Assembly (NCBI RefSeq): GCF_050033475.1
Contig: NZ_CP188319.1
Coordinates: 1 to 64,000, forward strand
Length of the DNA stretch: 64,000 nt
Source of the DNA: Cetobacterium sp050033475
GTDB taxonomy: Bacteria; Fusobacteriota; Fusobacteriia; Fusobacteriales; Fusobacteriaceae
Direction: 5' to 3'
Below the pieces are notes generated by a model. That model had not been told where the DNA came from, ran no database searches, and saw only the letters and a program-made list of their open reading frames with translations. Numbering within the stretch: position 1 is the stretch's first letter; every line of letters starts with the position of its first letter. Positions 16,717 through 25,301 of the stretch are shown in pieces. Position numbers and translations under genes: made by a program.

Positions 16717-17650
16717 CTTTGTCCTCTTTTAAATATTCTCTCCAATTTTGTACATCACTATTGATTGTTTCCTTTAATTCTTCCATTGAACCAAATTTTT
16801 TCTCATTTCTTAGATGTTTTAAAAGTCTAACATATATTCTTTTGTGATAGATATCTCCATTGAAATCTAAAATATGAACCTCTATACTTTGTTCACCAGG
16901 TTTTAGGGTAGGATTTCTTCCGATATTTATAACCGCATCTCTTTCCTTGCCTTCACCCTCTATAAACACTCTACCTCCATATATTCCAAAGGGAGGATAT
17001 ATTTTGTTCAATATTTTTAAATTTGCAGTGGGGAATCCCATAACTCTTCCTAACTTCTTCCCGTGGACAACTTCACCAATTATTAAAAAAGGTGATCCTA
17101 AAAATAAGTTAGTTCCTTCTAAGTCTCCCTTTAGGATTTTTTCCCTTATGGAAGTAGAGCTTACAACTTCTCCGTTAATTGTCACAGGGGAAACTATATT
17201 CACATGGATTTCATACTCTCTACTTAGGTTACTCATATCCTCTGCCTTGGCTTTTCCACCCTTACCAAAGGTAAAATTAAATCCTATATATATCTCCCTA
17301 GCATCTAATTTTTCCTTTAGAATTTTTTCTATGAAATACACTGGATCCATATTTGCAAATTCCTTTGTGAAAGGTTGCATAATCAAACAATCCACACCAA
17401 GACTTGCTAAAATATGAATTTTTTCTTCCTTGGAATTTATAAGTTTTGGTGCTCTGGCCACATCTATAGTTTCTAAAGGATGATTGGCAAAGGTGAAAAT
17501 TATAGCCTTTCCACCCTTTGCCCTAGCATCTGAAACAGCTCGTTCTATAAGTTCTCTGTGACCCTTATGTATTCCATCAAAGGCCCCTATGGCCACATAG
17601 GAATTTTTGAATTCAATATCACAATTTAATATATCATTTACTATTATCAT
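16700..17650 (-). CDS. ribF: Bifunctional riboflavin kinase/FAD synthetase
   Basis: A 316-residue protein with an N-terminal nucleotidyltransferase domain (GAFDGIHKGH near residue 22 is the HIGH-like motif; STSIREKIL near 165 is the counterpart of ISSTRIR) and a C-terminal riboflavin kinase barrel (GKKLGRVMGFPTANL near 200, where the GFPTAN Thr-Asn bind nucleotide). It makes FMN and then FAD from riboflavin and ATP. The start at 17650 has only a weak GGGG upstream, but the catalytic motif follows at normal distance. It lies 13 bases after whiA. Confidence 0.93.
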   Translation of the reverse strand: MIIVNDILNCDIEFKNSYVAIGAFDGIHKGHRELIERAVSDARAKGGKAIIFTFANHPLETIDVARAPKLINSKEEKIHILASLGVDCLIMQPFTKEFANMDPVYFIEKILKEKLDAREIYIGFNFTFGKGGKAKAEDMSNLSREYEIHVNIVSPVTINGEVVSSTSIREKILKGDLEGTNLFLGSPFLIIGEVVHGKKLGRVMGFPTANLKILNKIYPPFGIYGGRVFIEGEGKERDAVINIGRNPTLKPGEQSIEVHILDFNGDIYHKRIYVRLLKHLRNEKKFGSMEELKETINSDVQNWREYLKEDKDEFIS

Positions 17651-17663
17651 CTCAGTAACCCCA

Positions 17664-18563
17664 TTACTCCCTTTCTTTTTCTATCAGCTCGTTGTATATT
17701 TCCTCAATTCTTCTAAATCTATTTCTTACTCCGGACTTAGAGATTCCTATTAACTCCCCTAACTCCACTAAGGAGCTTTCTGGATTTTGCAATCTTAAAA
17801 ATGCAACCTCTTCAAGAACTGGACTCAAGGTATTAAGTCCTAGTTTTTTTCCAATATAATTTATCATTCTTATTTGCTTCATACCAGTATTTAAAGTTTT
17901 TGTTTCGTTGGCTACTTCCCAGTTCATTTCTCTAATAGTTTTATTTTTTAAATCCTTTATCATTGTAGTTTCCTCATAGGAATAAAATTGCTTTAAACAT
18001 CCTATTAAAACTATAATATCCATAATATCCTCTGAATTTCTTATATAAACCAAGGGTTTATTTCTTTTTCTAGTAAGGAAAACCTTCTTCCCCTGCTCCT
18101 TTAAAAGTTCATATAACTCATCAGCTATTTCATCGCTATCTATGAAAAAGTCCAAAGCATATTCCTTTTCTGGAGGTTTAATATATCCACAAGCTAAAAA
18201 TAACCCTCTTATAAAACTTGCTTCTAAATTATGTTTTCCCTCTATATATTCCCTTGTGTAATCATTTAATTCCTCTAAAAAATTCTTAAATCCCCTCTGT
18301 TTCTGAATAGATATAATATAAACATTGTGCTCTCCTAATTTTTTACTTATGGAGTATTTTACAATAATTTTTAAATCGGTTATATCTTTCAATAAATCAT
18401 AAACTCTTTCGGCTAACTCTTTATTTTCAAGTTTTAATTCTATTTTATCTTCAGAAATAGAATTTTTTCCTAGTAATATGGATCTTACTTCCACATATTT
18501 CTCTTCCAGGGACAAATTATTTTTTGAAAGGATTTCATTCTTTACTTTGTAAGTATAAGACAT
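17664..18563 (-). CDS. whiA: DNA-binding protein WhiA
   Basis: A 299-residue WhiA homologue: an N-terminal LAGLIDADG-like homing-endonuclease fold (with SFIRGLFLACGYIKPPEKEYAL) and a C-terminal helix-turn-helix (LVELGELIGISKSGVRNRFRRIEEI). In Actinobacteria and Bacillus WhiA links growth, division and differentiation; its role in diderm anaerobes is unknown. Two ATGs are adjacent at 18566 and 18563; AGGAGG sits two bases from the first and five from the second, so the second is preferred. It starts 7-10 bases after polA. Confidence 0.92.
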   Translation of the reverse strand: MSYTYKVKNEILSKNNLSLEEKYVEVRSILLGKNSISEDKIELKLENKELAERVYDLLKDITDLKIIVKYSISKKLGEHNVYIISIQKQRGFKNFLEELNDYTREYIEGKHNLEASFIRGLFLACGYIKPPEKEYALDFFIDSDEIADELYELLKEQGKKVFLTRKRNKPLVYIRNSEDIMDIIVLIGCLKQFYSYEETTMIKDLKNKTIREMNWEVANETKTLNTGMKQIRMINYIGKKLGLNTLSPVLEEVAFLRLQNPESSLVELGELIGISKSGVRNRFRRIEEIYNELIEKERE

Positions 18564-18572
18564 CATTTCCTC

Positions 18573-21236
18573 CTATTTTGTTTCTGCCCAGTTCACCCCT
18601 ATAGAACTATTTACTTCTAGTTTTACATATTTAAACTTAACAGTATTTTCCATTATCGCTGTTATTTTTTCCTTGTATTCCTCTACTCTATCTTTTTTCA
18701 CTTCAAATATAAGTTCATCGTGAACTTGTAATAGCATATTTACATTTTCATCATTTTCAAATATTTTATAAAGTTCAATCATAACTTTTTTTATAACTTC
18801 CGCTGCGGTTCCTTGAATCACAGTATTTACTGCCATTCTTTCCCCTTGCTTTCTTATGTTCATATTTTTAGAATTTATTCCATCTATGGCTCTTCTTCTT
18901 TTAAAATATGTTTCCACATAACCATGTTCCTTGGCAAAGGCTATTATTTCCTCTTCCAATTCCTTAACCTTTGGATATTGTTGGAAATATCTATCAATAT
19001 AATCTGAGGCTTCCCCTGGAGTTATTTTTAATTCCTGAGATAGACCAAAGGCTGTTTTTCCATAAATTATACTGAAGTTAACAATTTTTGCTGCGGATCT
19101 CTGTTCTCTAGACACTGGTCCATCAACTGGAAGATCAAATATTTTTCTAGCAGTTAAAGTATGTAAATCCTCTCCTCTGCCATAGGCATCTATTAAAGAT
19201 TGATCCTTTGAAATTTCCCCAAGAACTCTTAACTCTATTTGAGAATAATCTATTCCAAGTAAAAGTGTTCCTTCCTTGGCAACAAATCCCTGTCTTATTT
19301 TAATTCCATCCTCTGTTCTAACTGGAATATTTTGTAGGTTAGGATTTGAAGAAGATAATCTTCCTGTGGCTGTTCCTGTTTGATTAAATGTTGTATGTAA
19401 TCTATTTTTCCCATCTACCATTTTTGGAAGTGGATCCACATAGGTACTTTTTAACTTTGTAAGTTTTCTATATTCTAAAATATATTGAGCTATTTCTGCT
19501 CCTCTAAAACTTAATTCCTCTAAAACTTCTACCCCTGTAGATAATCCTGTTTTAGTTTTCTTAATTGGATCTAAATTTAATTTCATAAATAAAATTTCAG
19601 AAAGTTGTTTAGGTGAATTTATATTAAATTCTTCCCCAGCTATTTCATATATTTTTTTAGTCAATTCCTCAATGCTTATATCCAATTCCTCTCCATATTT
19701 ATAAAAATACTCAGGATCAATTTGTATTCCCTTTCTTTCCATTGAGGATAAAACCTTTATAAGGGGCATCTCTATCTCTATGAAATTTTGGTATAAATTT
19801 TCTTCATTTAACCTTTGGAAAAGTTCCTCATAGGTCTCTCTTATTCCCTTAGCTCTCTCACATAAAAATTTCCCATAGGAATTTTTATCCACAGTTTCTA
19901 AGGTTAATTTTCCAAATACATCTGAATATTTTTTTAACTCTTCCCCTGTCATATGATAGATCATATTTTCCACATCTTCTCTAGTTTGAGAAGTAAGTAA
20001 ATGATATGCAATTAATGAATCAAAATCTAAATTCTTAACTTCATACCCATCATTTAACATTGGTTTGAAATTATAGCTTACAAATTTCTTAGAACTTCCT
20101 AGGAATTTTTTTAAACTTTCCCTATTCTCTTCAGAATCTAAATTTAAAAATATATCCTTATCTCCTAGAGAAATTGCCACAGCCTTCTCTCCATAATATA
20201 AAAATATTCTTTCCTCAGAAATACTTTCTAAATAATTTCCATCCACTGCCTCAGAAGCCTTTGGAATATCATTTCTATTTGCCATCATATCAAATAGACC
20301 CATCTGTCCCATTTCCATAGAATTTCCCACAGGTTGAGAAACTACTTCCTCTGTTTCTTCCTTTAAATTCAGTTTCTTTATAAGAGATCTAAATTCTAAA
20401 GCTTTGAACAAATCATATAATCTTTTCTCATCTATCTTATATGTTAAATTTTCCGCCTCAATTCCTAAATCCACAACTTCAATTGTTGCCAATTGTCTAC
20501 TGATAAAGGCCATTTCCTTATCCTCTATCATATTTTGAACTAAGGATTTTCCTATTCCTGGAAGCTCTGTCAATTTATCTATATTTTCATAAACTCCCTC
20601 TAGGTTTCCATACTTATCCAACATTGGTACAGCTTTTTTTACTCCAATCTTTCTAACACCTGGAATTCCGTCACTGGAATCTCCTATCAATCCAAATAAA
20701 TCTGGAATCATTTTTGGAGTTACTCCCAACTGTTCCTTTACATCCTCATCTGTGGCAAGAATTTTAAATCCTCCACCATCTCCCTTTCCAAGTAGGGCAA
20801 TATTTATATTTTTATCTAAAATTTGAGCTAAGTCCTTATCTCCAGTAACAACAAAGGTTTCAATATCTTCCTTGCTCAGCTGATGTCCAAGAGAACCTAG
20901 CACATCGTCAGCTTCCATTCCCTCAACTTTAAATCTTTTAATTCCAAAGGAATCTAGTAACTCCTCTATTCTTGGAATCTGTCTGATTAAATCCTCTGGA
21001 GCTGCATCTCTCTGAGCCTTATAACCCTTATAGATTTCACTTCTTTTTAGAGTGCTTCTACTTACGTCGAAGGCTGCTCCTATATAATCAGGTTTAAATT
21101 CATTTATAATACTTAACAATGTATTAACAAATCCATAAACTGCTCCCGTAGGTTCATTTTTAGATTTGAAATTCATATTTCCATAAAATGCTCTATACAT
21201 AATAGCACTTACATCTAATAGTACGGCTTTCTTCAT
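18573..21236 (-). CDS. polA: DNA polymerase I
   Basis: An 887-residue family A polymerase: 5'-nuclease domain (about 1-290), a central 3'-5' exonuclease-like domain and the polymerase domain (about 480-887) with GLLGIDYSQIELR-type motif A (LGIDYSQIELRVL), motif B RSAAKIVNFSIIYG and motif C LLQVHDELIFE. The proofreading motifs seem degenerate: no DxE is seen where exo I should be and exo III lacks its Asp, as in Taq and Bacillus enzymes. The frame continues to 21380, but GGAGG sits before the ATG at 21236, which starts the normal MKKAVLLDVSAIMYRAF. First gene of a seven-gene operon. Confidence 0.95.
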   Translation of the reverse strand: MKKAVLLDVSAIMYRAFYGNMNFKSKNEPTGAVYGFVNTLLSIINEFKPDYIGAAFDVSRSTLKRSEIYKGYKAQRDAAPEDLIRQIPRIEELLDSFGIKRFKVEGMEADDVLGSLGHQLSKEDIETFVVTGDKDLAQILDKNINIALLGKGDGGGFKILATDEDVKEQLGVTPKMIPDLFGLIGDSSDGIPGVRKIGVKKAVPMLDKYGNLEGVYENIDKLTELPGIGKSLVQNMIEDKEMAFISRQLATIEVVDLGIEAENLTYKIDEKRLYDLFKALEFRSLIKKLNLKEETEEVVSQPVGNSMEMGQMGLFDMMANRNDIPKASEAVDGNYLESISEERIFLYYGEKAVAISLGDKDIFLNLDSEENRESLKKFLGSSKKFVSYNFKPMLNDGYEVKNLDFDSLIAYHLLTSQTREDVENMIYHMTGEELKKYSDVFGKLTLETVDKNSYGKFLCERAKGIRETYEELFQRLNEENLYQNFIEIEMPLIKVLSSMERKGIQIDPEYFYKYGEELDISIEELTKKIYEIAGEEFNINSPKQLSEILFMKLNLDPIKKTKTGLSTGVEVLEELSFRGAEIAQYILEYRKLTKLKSTYVDPLPKMVDGKNRLHTTFNQTGTATGRLSSSNPNLQNIPVRTEDGIKIRQGFVAKEGTLLLGIDYSQIELRVLGEISKDQSLIDAYGRGEDLHTLTARKIFDLPVDGPVSREQRSAAKIVNFSIIYGKTAFGLSQELKITPGEASDYIDRYFQQYPKVKELEEEIIAFAKEHGYVETYFKRRRAIDGINSKNMNIRKQGERMAVNTVIQGTAAEVIKKVMIELYKIFENDENVNMLLQVHDELIFEVKKDRVEEYKEKITAIMENTVKFKYVKLEVNSSIGVNWAETK

Positions 21237-21310
21237 TGCTCCGCCTCCAATTTCTTCATTATTCGATATATTATACCATAGATTATTATTATCTTGACAA
21301 TGAAATCTAT

Positions 21311-21338
21311 TTGAAAAAAATTCATTTTCTGTTATACT
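21311..21338 (+). promoter_or_regulatory. Promoter of the TPP riboswitch operon
   Basis: TTGAAA (21311-21316), 16-base spacer, TATACT (21333-21338), about 30 bases before the riboswitch aptamer and divergent from polA. Confidence 0.7.
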
Positions 21339-21361
21339 ATTCTTGTTTAAAAATACGCAAT

Positions 21362-21444
21362 ATGCTACTAGGGGTGCCAACCATTGGGCTGAGAAATACC
21401 CTTAGAACCTGATCTAGGTAATACTAGCGAAGGGAAGTGGCTGT
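21362..21444 (+). promoter_or_regulatory. TPP riboswitch (THI element)
   Basis: The aptamer core is clear: GGGGTGCC, CTGAGA, ACCCTTAGAACCTGATC and the closing GGTAATACTAGCGAAGGGAA. Flanking CTACT / AGTGG can close P1. It precedes tenA and an ABC importer and should switch them off when thiamine pyrophosphate is high, through the terminator at 21507-21538. Confidence 0.96.
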
Positions 21445-21506
21445 TAGATTTTACTTTTATTTATATTTTTTATTATATAAAAGAAAATTTTATTAAGCCA
21501 TAGACC

Positions 21507-21538
21507 AAAGCCAGCCTAACTAGGTTTGGCTTTTTTTT
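21507..21538 (+). terminator. Riboswitch-linked terminator
   Basis: AAAGCCA-G-CCTA / TAGG-TT-TGGCTTT followed by eight T residues, between the TPP aptamer and tenA; the likely off-state of the switch. Confidence 0.8.
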
Positions 21539-21568
21539 ATTTTATTTTTTATTTAAAGGAGGATTACT

Positions 21569-22228
21569 ATGAAATTTACCGATTATCTATTGAAAGAGGT
21601 TACACCTATTTGGGAAAGTTATTACTCCCATCCATTTATTGCTGAAATTGGAAAGGGAACTTTGCCTAAGGAAAAATTTAGATTCTATATTGTTCAAGAC
21701 TATATATATCTACTTGATTATGCAAAGGTTTTTGCCCTAGGAGTTGTCAAGGCCAGAGAAGAGGATACCATGCAAGAATTTTCAAAGTTACTTGATGGAA
21801 TTCTTAATTCAGAAATGGGAACCCATAGACATTATGTTAAGGAACTTGGAATAACTTCTGAGGAAGTTGCTAAAACTAAAGCTTCCCTTGCTAATACTTC
21901 CTATACAAAATATATGCTAGCTGAGGCCTTCACAGGAGGAATGGCAGAAATTACCGTGGCTTTACTAGCTTGTAGCTGGAGTTATTATTTGATTGGATTA
22001 CATTTAGCTAGTATTCCTGGAGCTAAGGATGATCCTTTTTATGGAAATTGGATTCAAACCTATTCTGGTGAAGCTTACAACCAAATGAATGATTGGTTAC
22101 TTGATTTAACTAATAAATATTGTGAAAATTTAGATTCTTTCCAAAAGGAAAAATTATTAGAAATTTTCATTAACACAAGTAAGTATGAATATATGTTCTG
22201 GGACATGTCATATAAAATGGAGTTTTAA
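21569..22228 (+). CDS. tenA: Thiaminase II / aminopyrimidine aminohydrolase TenA
   Basis: A 219-residue all-helical protein. Cys135 in ALLACSWSYY and Asp44 in YIVQDYIYL fall at the positions of the catalytic residues of B. subtilis TenA, and a Glu near residue 207 fits the third. It hydrolyses amino-HMP derivatives or thiamine to recover the pyrimidine (HMP). The TPP riboswitch upstream and the importer downstream place it in salvage of thiamine breakdown products. AAGGAGG lies before the ATG. Confidence 0.93.
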   Translation: MKFTDYLLKEVTPIWESYYSHPFIAEIGKGTLPKEKFRFYIVQDYIYLLDYAKVFALGVVKAREEDTMQEFSKLLDGILNSEMGTHRHYVKELGITSEEVAKTKASLANTSYTKYMLAEAFTGGMAEITVALLACSWSYYLIGLHLASIPGAKDDPFYGNWIQTYSGEAYNQMNDWLLDLTNKYCENLDSFQKEKLLEIFINTSKYEYMFWDMSYKMEF

Positions 22229-22229
22229 A

Positions 22230-22925
22230 ATGGAATTAATCAACTTAAAAAAATTTTCCTTCAAGTATAAAGATTCCTCTGAATATATAATTGAAGATTT
22301 AGATTTTTCTCTGGAAAAAAATAAATTCACCTCAATTTTAGGTCCCAGTGGTTGTGGAAAAACAACTTTACTAAAATTACTTTGTGGTCTAGAACCTTCA
22401 GATTTAGATTTTAAAAATATTTCCATATCCTATATGCCCCAAAAGGATTCCTTGCTTCCTTGGAGAACAGCCCTGGAAAATATTTCTTTACCCTTAGAAT
22501 TAAAAAAAATTTCTAAAAAGGAAGCCATGAAAAAATCCAAGGAAATTTTAAAAAGATTGGACCTTTTGGAATTTAAGGATTATTTTCCTAAAAGTTTATC
22601 TGGAGGAATGAAACAGAGAATTTCCTTTGGAAGAACTCTTCTAGAAGATGGAGAGCTTTTTCTTTTGGATGAACCCTTCTCTGCCCTTGATGCAATTACA
22701 AAGTTAGACCTAAGGGAATGGGTAAAAAATATTTTTAAATCTCTGGAAAAAACTTCCCTTCTAATTACCCATGATGTGGAAGAAGCTATTTTCCTATCGG
22801 ATATAATTTTAGTGGCCCAGGAAAAACCAATTAAATCCTTCTATGAATTTAAGTTAGAGGATTATTCAGATAAAACCATTTTAAAAAACAAAATATTAAA
22901 TATTATAAGAGGGTCCCACCAATGA
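22230..22925 (+). CDS. ABC transporter ATPase, thiamine-precursor importer (ThiZ-like)
   Basis: A 231-residue ATPase of the SsuB/TauB class with Walker A GPSGCGKTT, Q-loop MPQKD, signature LSGGMKQR, Walker B LFLLDEPFSALD and the switch His in LLITHDVEEA. The frame extends upstream into tenA, but the ATG at 22230 has GGAG seven bases ahead and lies one base after the tenA stop. It powers import through the next two products. Confidence 0.92.
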   Translation: MELINLKKFSFKYKDSSEYIIEDLDFSLEKNKFTSILGPSGCGKTTLLKLLCGLEPSDLDFKNISISYMPQKDSLLPWRTALENISLPLELKKISKKEAMKKSKEILKRLDLLEFKDYFPKSLSGGMKQRISFGRTLLEDGELFLLDEPFSALDAITKLDLREWVKNIFKSLEKTSLLITHDVEEAIFLSDIILVAQEKPIKSFYEFKLEDYSDKTILKNKILNIIRGSHQ

Positions 22926-23674
22926 AATTAAAAAAAGAAAACTTTTATTCCCTGGGAGGAATTTTTTTCCTACTGATTTTCTGGGAAATTTTAGGAAAAT
23001 ATATAATTGCTAAGCAATATATACTTCCCTGGCCCACAATAATTTTAGAGTTTATTTTTGAAAATTTAAAAGCACTTTTTCTTGTTCATCTTCCTTATAC
23101 TCTGCTAATTACAGTTATTTCCCTGGGAATTTCCCTAGTTCTTGGAATTATTTTAGCAGTTTTAATGGATGAATATAAAACTCTAGAAAAAATACTTTAT
23201 CCAATAATTGTAACCTCCCAAACTTTACCTATAACCGCCATTGCCCCAATTTTTATTTTGTGGTTCGGTTATTCAATTTGGAGTAAGGTCACTGTGGCGG
23301 TTTTAATGATATTTTTTCCTATTACTATCAATGTCCATAGTGGCCTTCGAGGAGTTAAAAAAGAATATTTAGATCTTTTTAATTCCATGAAAGCTTCGAA
23401 AAAAGATATTTTCTTTAAACTTAAGGTACCCAGTGCCCTTCCATATTTTATTTCTTCAATTAAAATGGCCTTCCCCCTAAGTTTAATTGGAGCCACAATT
23501 GGAGAATGGTTAGGAGCTGCAAGGGGCCTTGGTTACTACAGTAAAAGAATGATGACTCAATTAAATGGTCCTGGGGTTTTTGCTCCCATTGTTATCATCT
23601 CTCTACTGGCTACATTTTTAGTTTTAAGTGTAAATTATTTTGAAAAAAAATATATCCATTGGAGGAAAGAGTAA
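22922..23674 (+). CDS. ABC transporter permease, thiamine-precursor importer (ThiX-like)
   Basis: A 250-residue permease of the SsuC/TauC class with about six hydrophobic segments and the coupling region ASKKDIFFKLKVPSALPYF (EAA-like loop). It overlaps the ATPase by four bases (ATGA) and the binding protein by one (TAATG). With its neighbours it should carry a pyrimidine precursor of thiamine across the inner membrane. Confidence 0.9.
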   Translation: MKLKKENFYSLGGIFFLLIFWEILGKYIIAKQYILPWPTIILEFIFENLKALFLVHLPYTLLITVISLGISLVLGIILAVLMDEYKTLEKILYPIIVTSQTLPITAIAPIFILWFGYSIWSKVTVAVLMIFFPITINVHSGLRGVKKEYLDLFNSMKASKKDIFFKLKVPSALPYFISSIKMAFPLSLIGATIGEWLGAARGLGYYSKRMMTQLNGPGVFAPIVIISLLATFLVLSVNYFEKKYIHWRKE

Positions 23675-24669
23675 TGAAATTTTTTAGATATTTTATCCTT
23701 TTACTTACAATTTTAATCCTAGGTGCCTGTGGGAAAAAAGAGGAACCTACTCAAAAAACTTTACCCACTTTAAATGTTATGCTTGAGTGGTATCCCAATG
23801 CCTTCCATAGTTTTGTCTATGTGGGAATGGAAAAGGGATTTTATAAAGATGCGGGACTTAATATAAATATTCTTTTACCATCTAACACCACAGATCCCCT
23901 AGCTCTAACTGCAGCAGGAAAAGCCGATGTAGGATTTTATTATATGCATGATGTTATTTTAAAAAGAACCAAGGAAAATATCCCTGTAAAATCCATTGGT
24001 GCTGTTTTACAAAAATCTACCAATGTTATAATTTCTCCCAAGGATAAAAATATAACTGGTCCCCAGGATTTAGCCCATAAAAAAATTGGATATTCTGGAG
24101 ATGAATACACTGAGCAAGTTGTTAAATCCCTTGCCAAGAAAAATAATATTGATCCTAACTCCATAGAAATGGTGGATGTTGGTTTTGATTTACTAACTTC
24201 CATGATAACAAATAGAGTTGATGGTACAATTGGTTGTGTTGTAAACCATGAAGTTCCCGTAATGGAGGAAAAAAATATTCCTATTAATTATTTCGCTCCT
24301 ACGGATTTTGGTTTACCTGAATACTATGGAACTGTTTTTGTTTCTTCGGATGAAACAATAAAAAATAAGGGACCTTTATTGAAAAAATTCCTAGTGGCTT
24401 CAAAGAGAGCCTTTGAATATACCAAAGCCCATCCTGAGGAAGCTATAGATATTATTTTAAAAAATCAACAGGAAGAGAGCTTCCCTTTAAATAAAAATGT
24501 AGAAACTAAAAGTTTAGAAATGTTAATTCCTCTTATGGAAACTCCAAAGGCACCATTTTTATCTGAAAATAAAGAAGTTTGGGAAAAAAATATTCAATGG
24601 TTATATGAAGAAAATATGATTCCTAAAAAATTACCTCCTGAAGACTTTTTTGTAAATTTAGAAAATTAA
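23674..24669 (+). CDS. Substrate-binding lipoprotein, NMT1/THI5 family (ThiY-like)
   Basis: A 331-residue lipoprotein: signal peptide with lipobox ILGAC (Cys19), then a periplasmic-binding fold with LEWYPNAFHSFVYVGMEKGF, typical of NMT1/THI5-like proteins that bind HMP-type pyrimidines. The frame opens at a TTG at 23659, but the ATG at 23674 has GGAGG eight bases before it and gives the signal peptide its normal length. Family and riboswitch agree on uptake of formylaminopyrimidine or a similar compound for TenA. Confidence 0.9.
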   Translation: MKFFRYFILLLTILILGACGKKEEPTQKTLPTLNVMLEWYPNAFHSFVYVGMEKGFYKDAGLNINILLPSNTTDPLALTAAGKADVGFYYMHDVILKRTKENIPVKSIGAVLQKSTNVIISPKDKNITGPQDLAHKKIGYSGDEYTEQVVKSLAKKNNIDPNSIEMVDVGFDLLTSMITNRVDGTIGCVVNHEVPVMEEKNIPINYFAPTDFGLPEYYGTVFVSSDETIKNKGPLLKKFLVASKRAFEYTKAHPEEAIDIILKNQQEESFPLNKNVETKSLEMLIPLMETPKAPFLSENKEVWEKNIQWLYEENMIPKKLPPEDFFVNLEN

Positions 24670-24735
24670 GATTTCTTTATTCTGGAATTTTTGGTATACT
24701 TGAATATGTATATTTCAACAACAGGAGGGTATTTT

Positions 24736-25170
24736 ATGAACTTAGTCGTTTTAATCGGAAGATTAACTAAAGATCCAGAATTAAAATTTGGACAAAGCGG
24801 AAAAGCTTATTCTAGATTCAGTTTAGCTGTAGATAGACCATTTCAAAAGGGAGAGGCAGATTTTATAAACTGTGTTGCCTTTGGAAAAACTGCTGAATTA
24901 ATCGGAGAATATTTAAGAAAAGGTAAAAAAGTAGCTGTAAATGGAAGACTTCAAATGAACAGATACGAAATAAACGGAGAAAAAAGAACAACTTATGATG
25001 TTCTTGTTGAAAACGTTGAATTCGTTGAGAGTAAAGCATCTGAATCTTCAAACGCAGGTTACTCTGCACCAGCACAATCATACTCTAAACCTGCTGCTGC
25101 TCCAACACCTTCTTCAAAGAATGATGACTTCGAAACTTCTTCATTTGACGAAGACGAATTTCCATTCTAA
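24736..25170 (+). CDS. ssb: Single-stranded DNA-binding protein
   Basis: A 144-residue SSB: OB fold (about 1-105; MNLVVLIGRLTKDPEL and VNGRLQMNRYE), a Ser/Ala/Pro-rich linker, and an acidic tip ending DEDEFPF that recruits partner proteins. The frame runs back to 24691, but AGGAGGG lies just before the ATG at 24736. A TATACT at 24695-24700 with TTTCTT 17 bases upstream is a likely promoter. It may be an accessory copy: no rpsF or rpsR flanks it as in the usual ssb locus. Confidence 0.93.
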   Translation: MNLVVLIGRLTKDPELKFGQSGKAYSRFSLAVDRPFQKGEADFINCVAFGKTAELIGEYLRKGKKVAVNGRLQMNRYEINGEKRTTYDVLVENVEFVESKASESSNAGYSAPAQSYSKPAAAPTPSSKNDDFETSSFDEDEFPF

Positions 25171-25182
25171 TTTTATAAATTT

Positions 25183-25219
25183 AGTCCCTGTAAATCCTTG
25201 TATTTGCAGGGCTTTTTTT
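25183..25219 (+). terminator. Intrinsic terminator after ssb
   Basis: GTCCCTG-AAAT / ATTTGCAGGGC hairpin followed by seven T residues. Confidence 0.8.
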
Positions 25220-25301
25220 ATATAAAAAATTTTATTTTATCCTTGCTCTTTCTTACTTTTCTCGGTTATAATTAATGAAATCATATATTCAGGGGGAGAG
25301 A

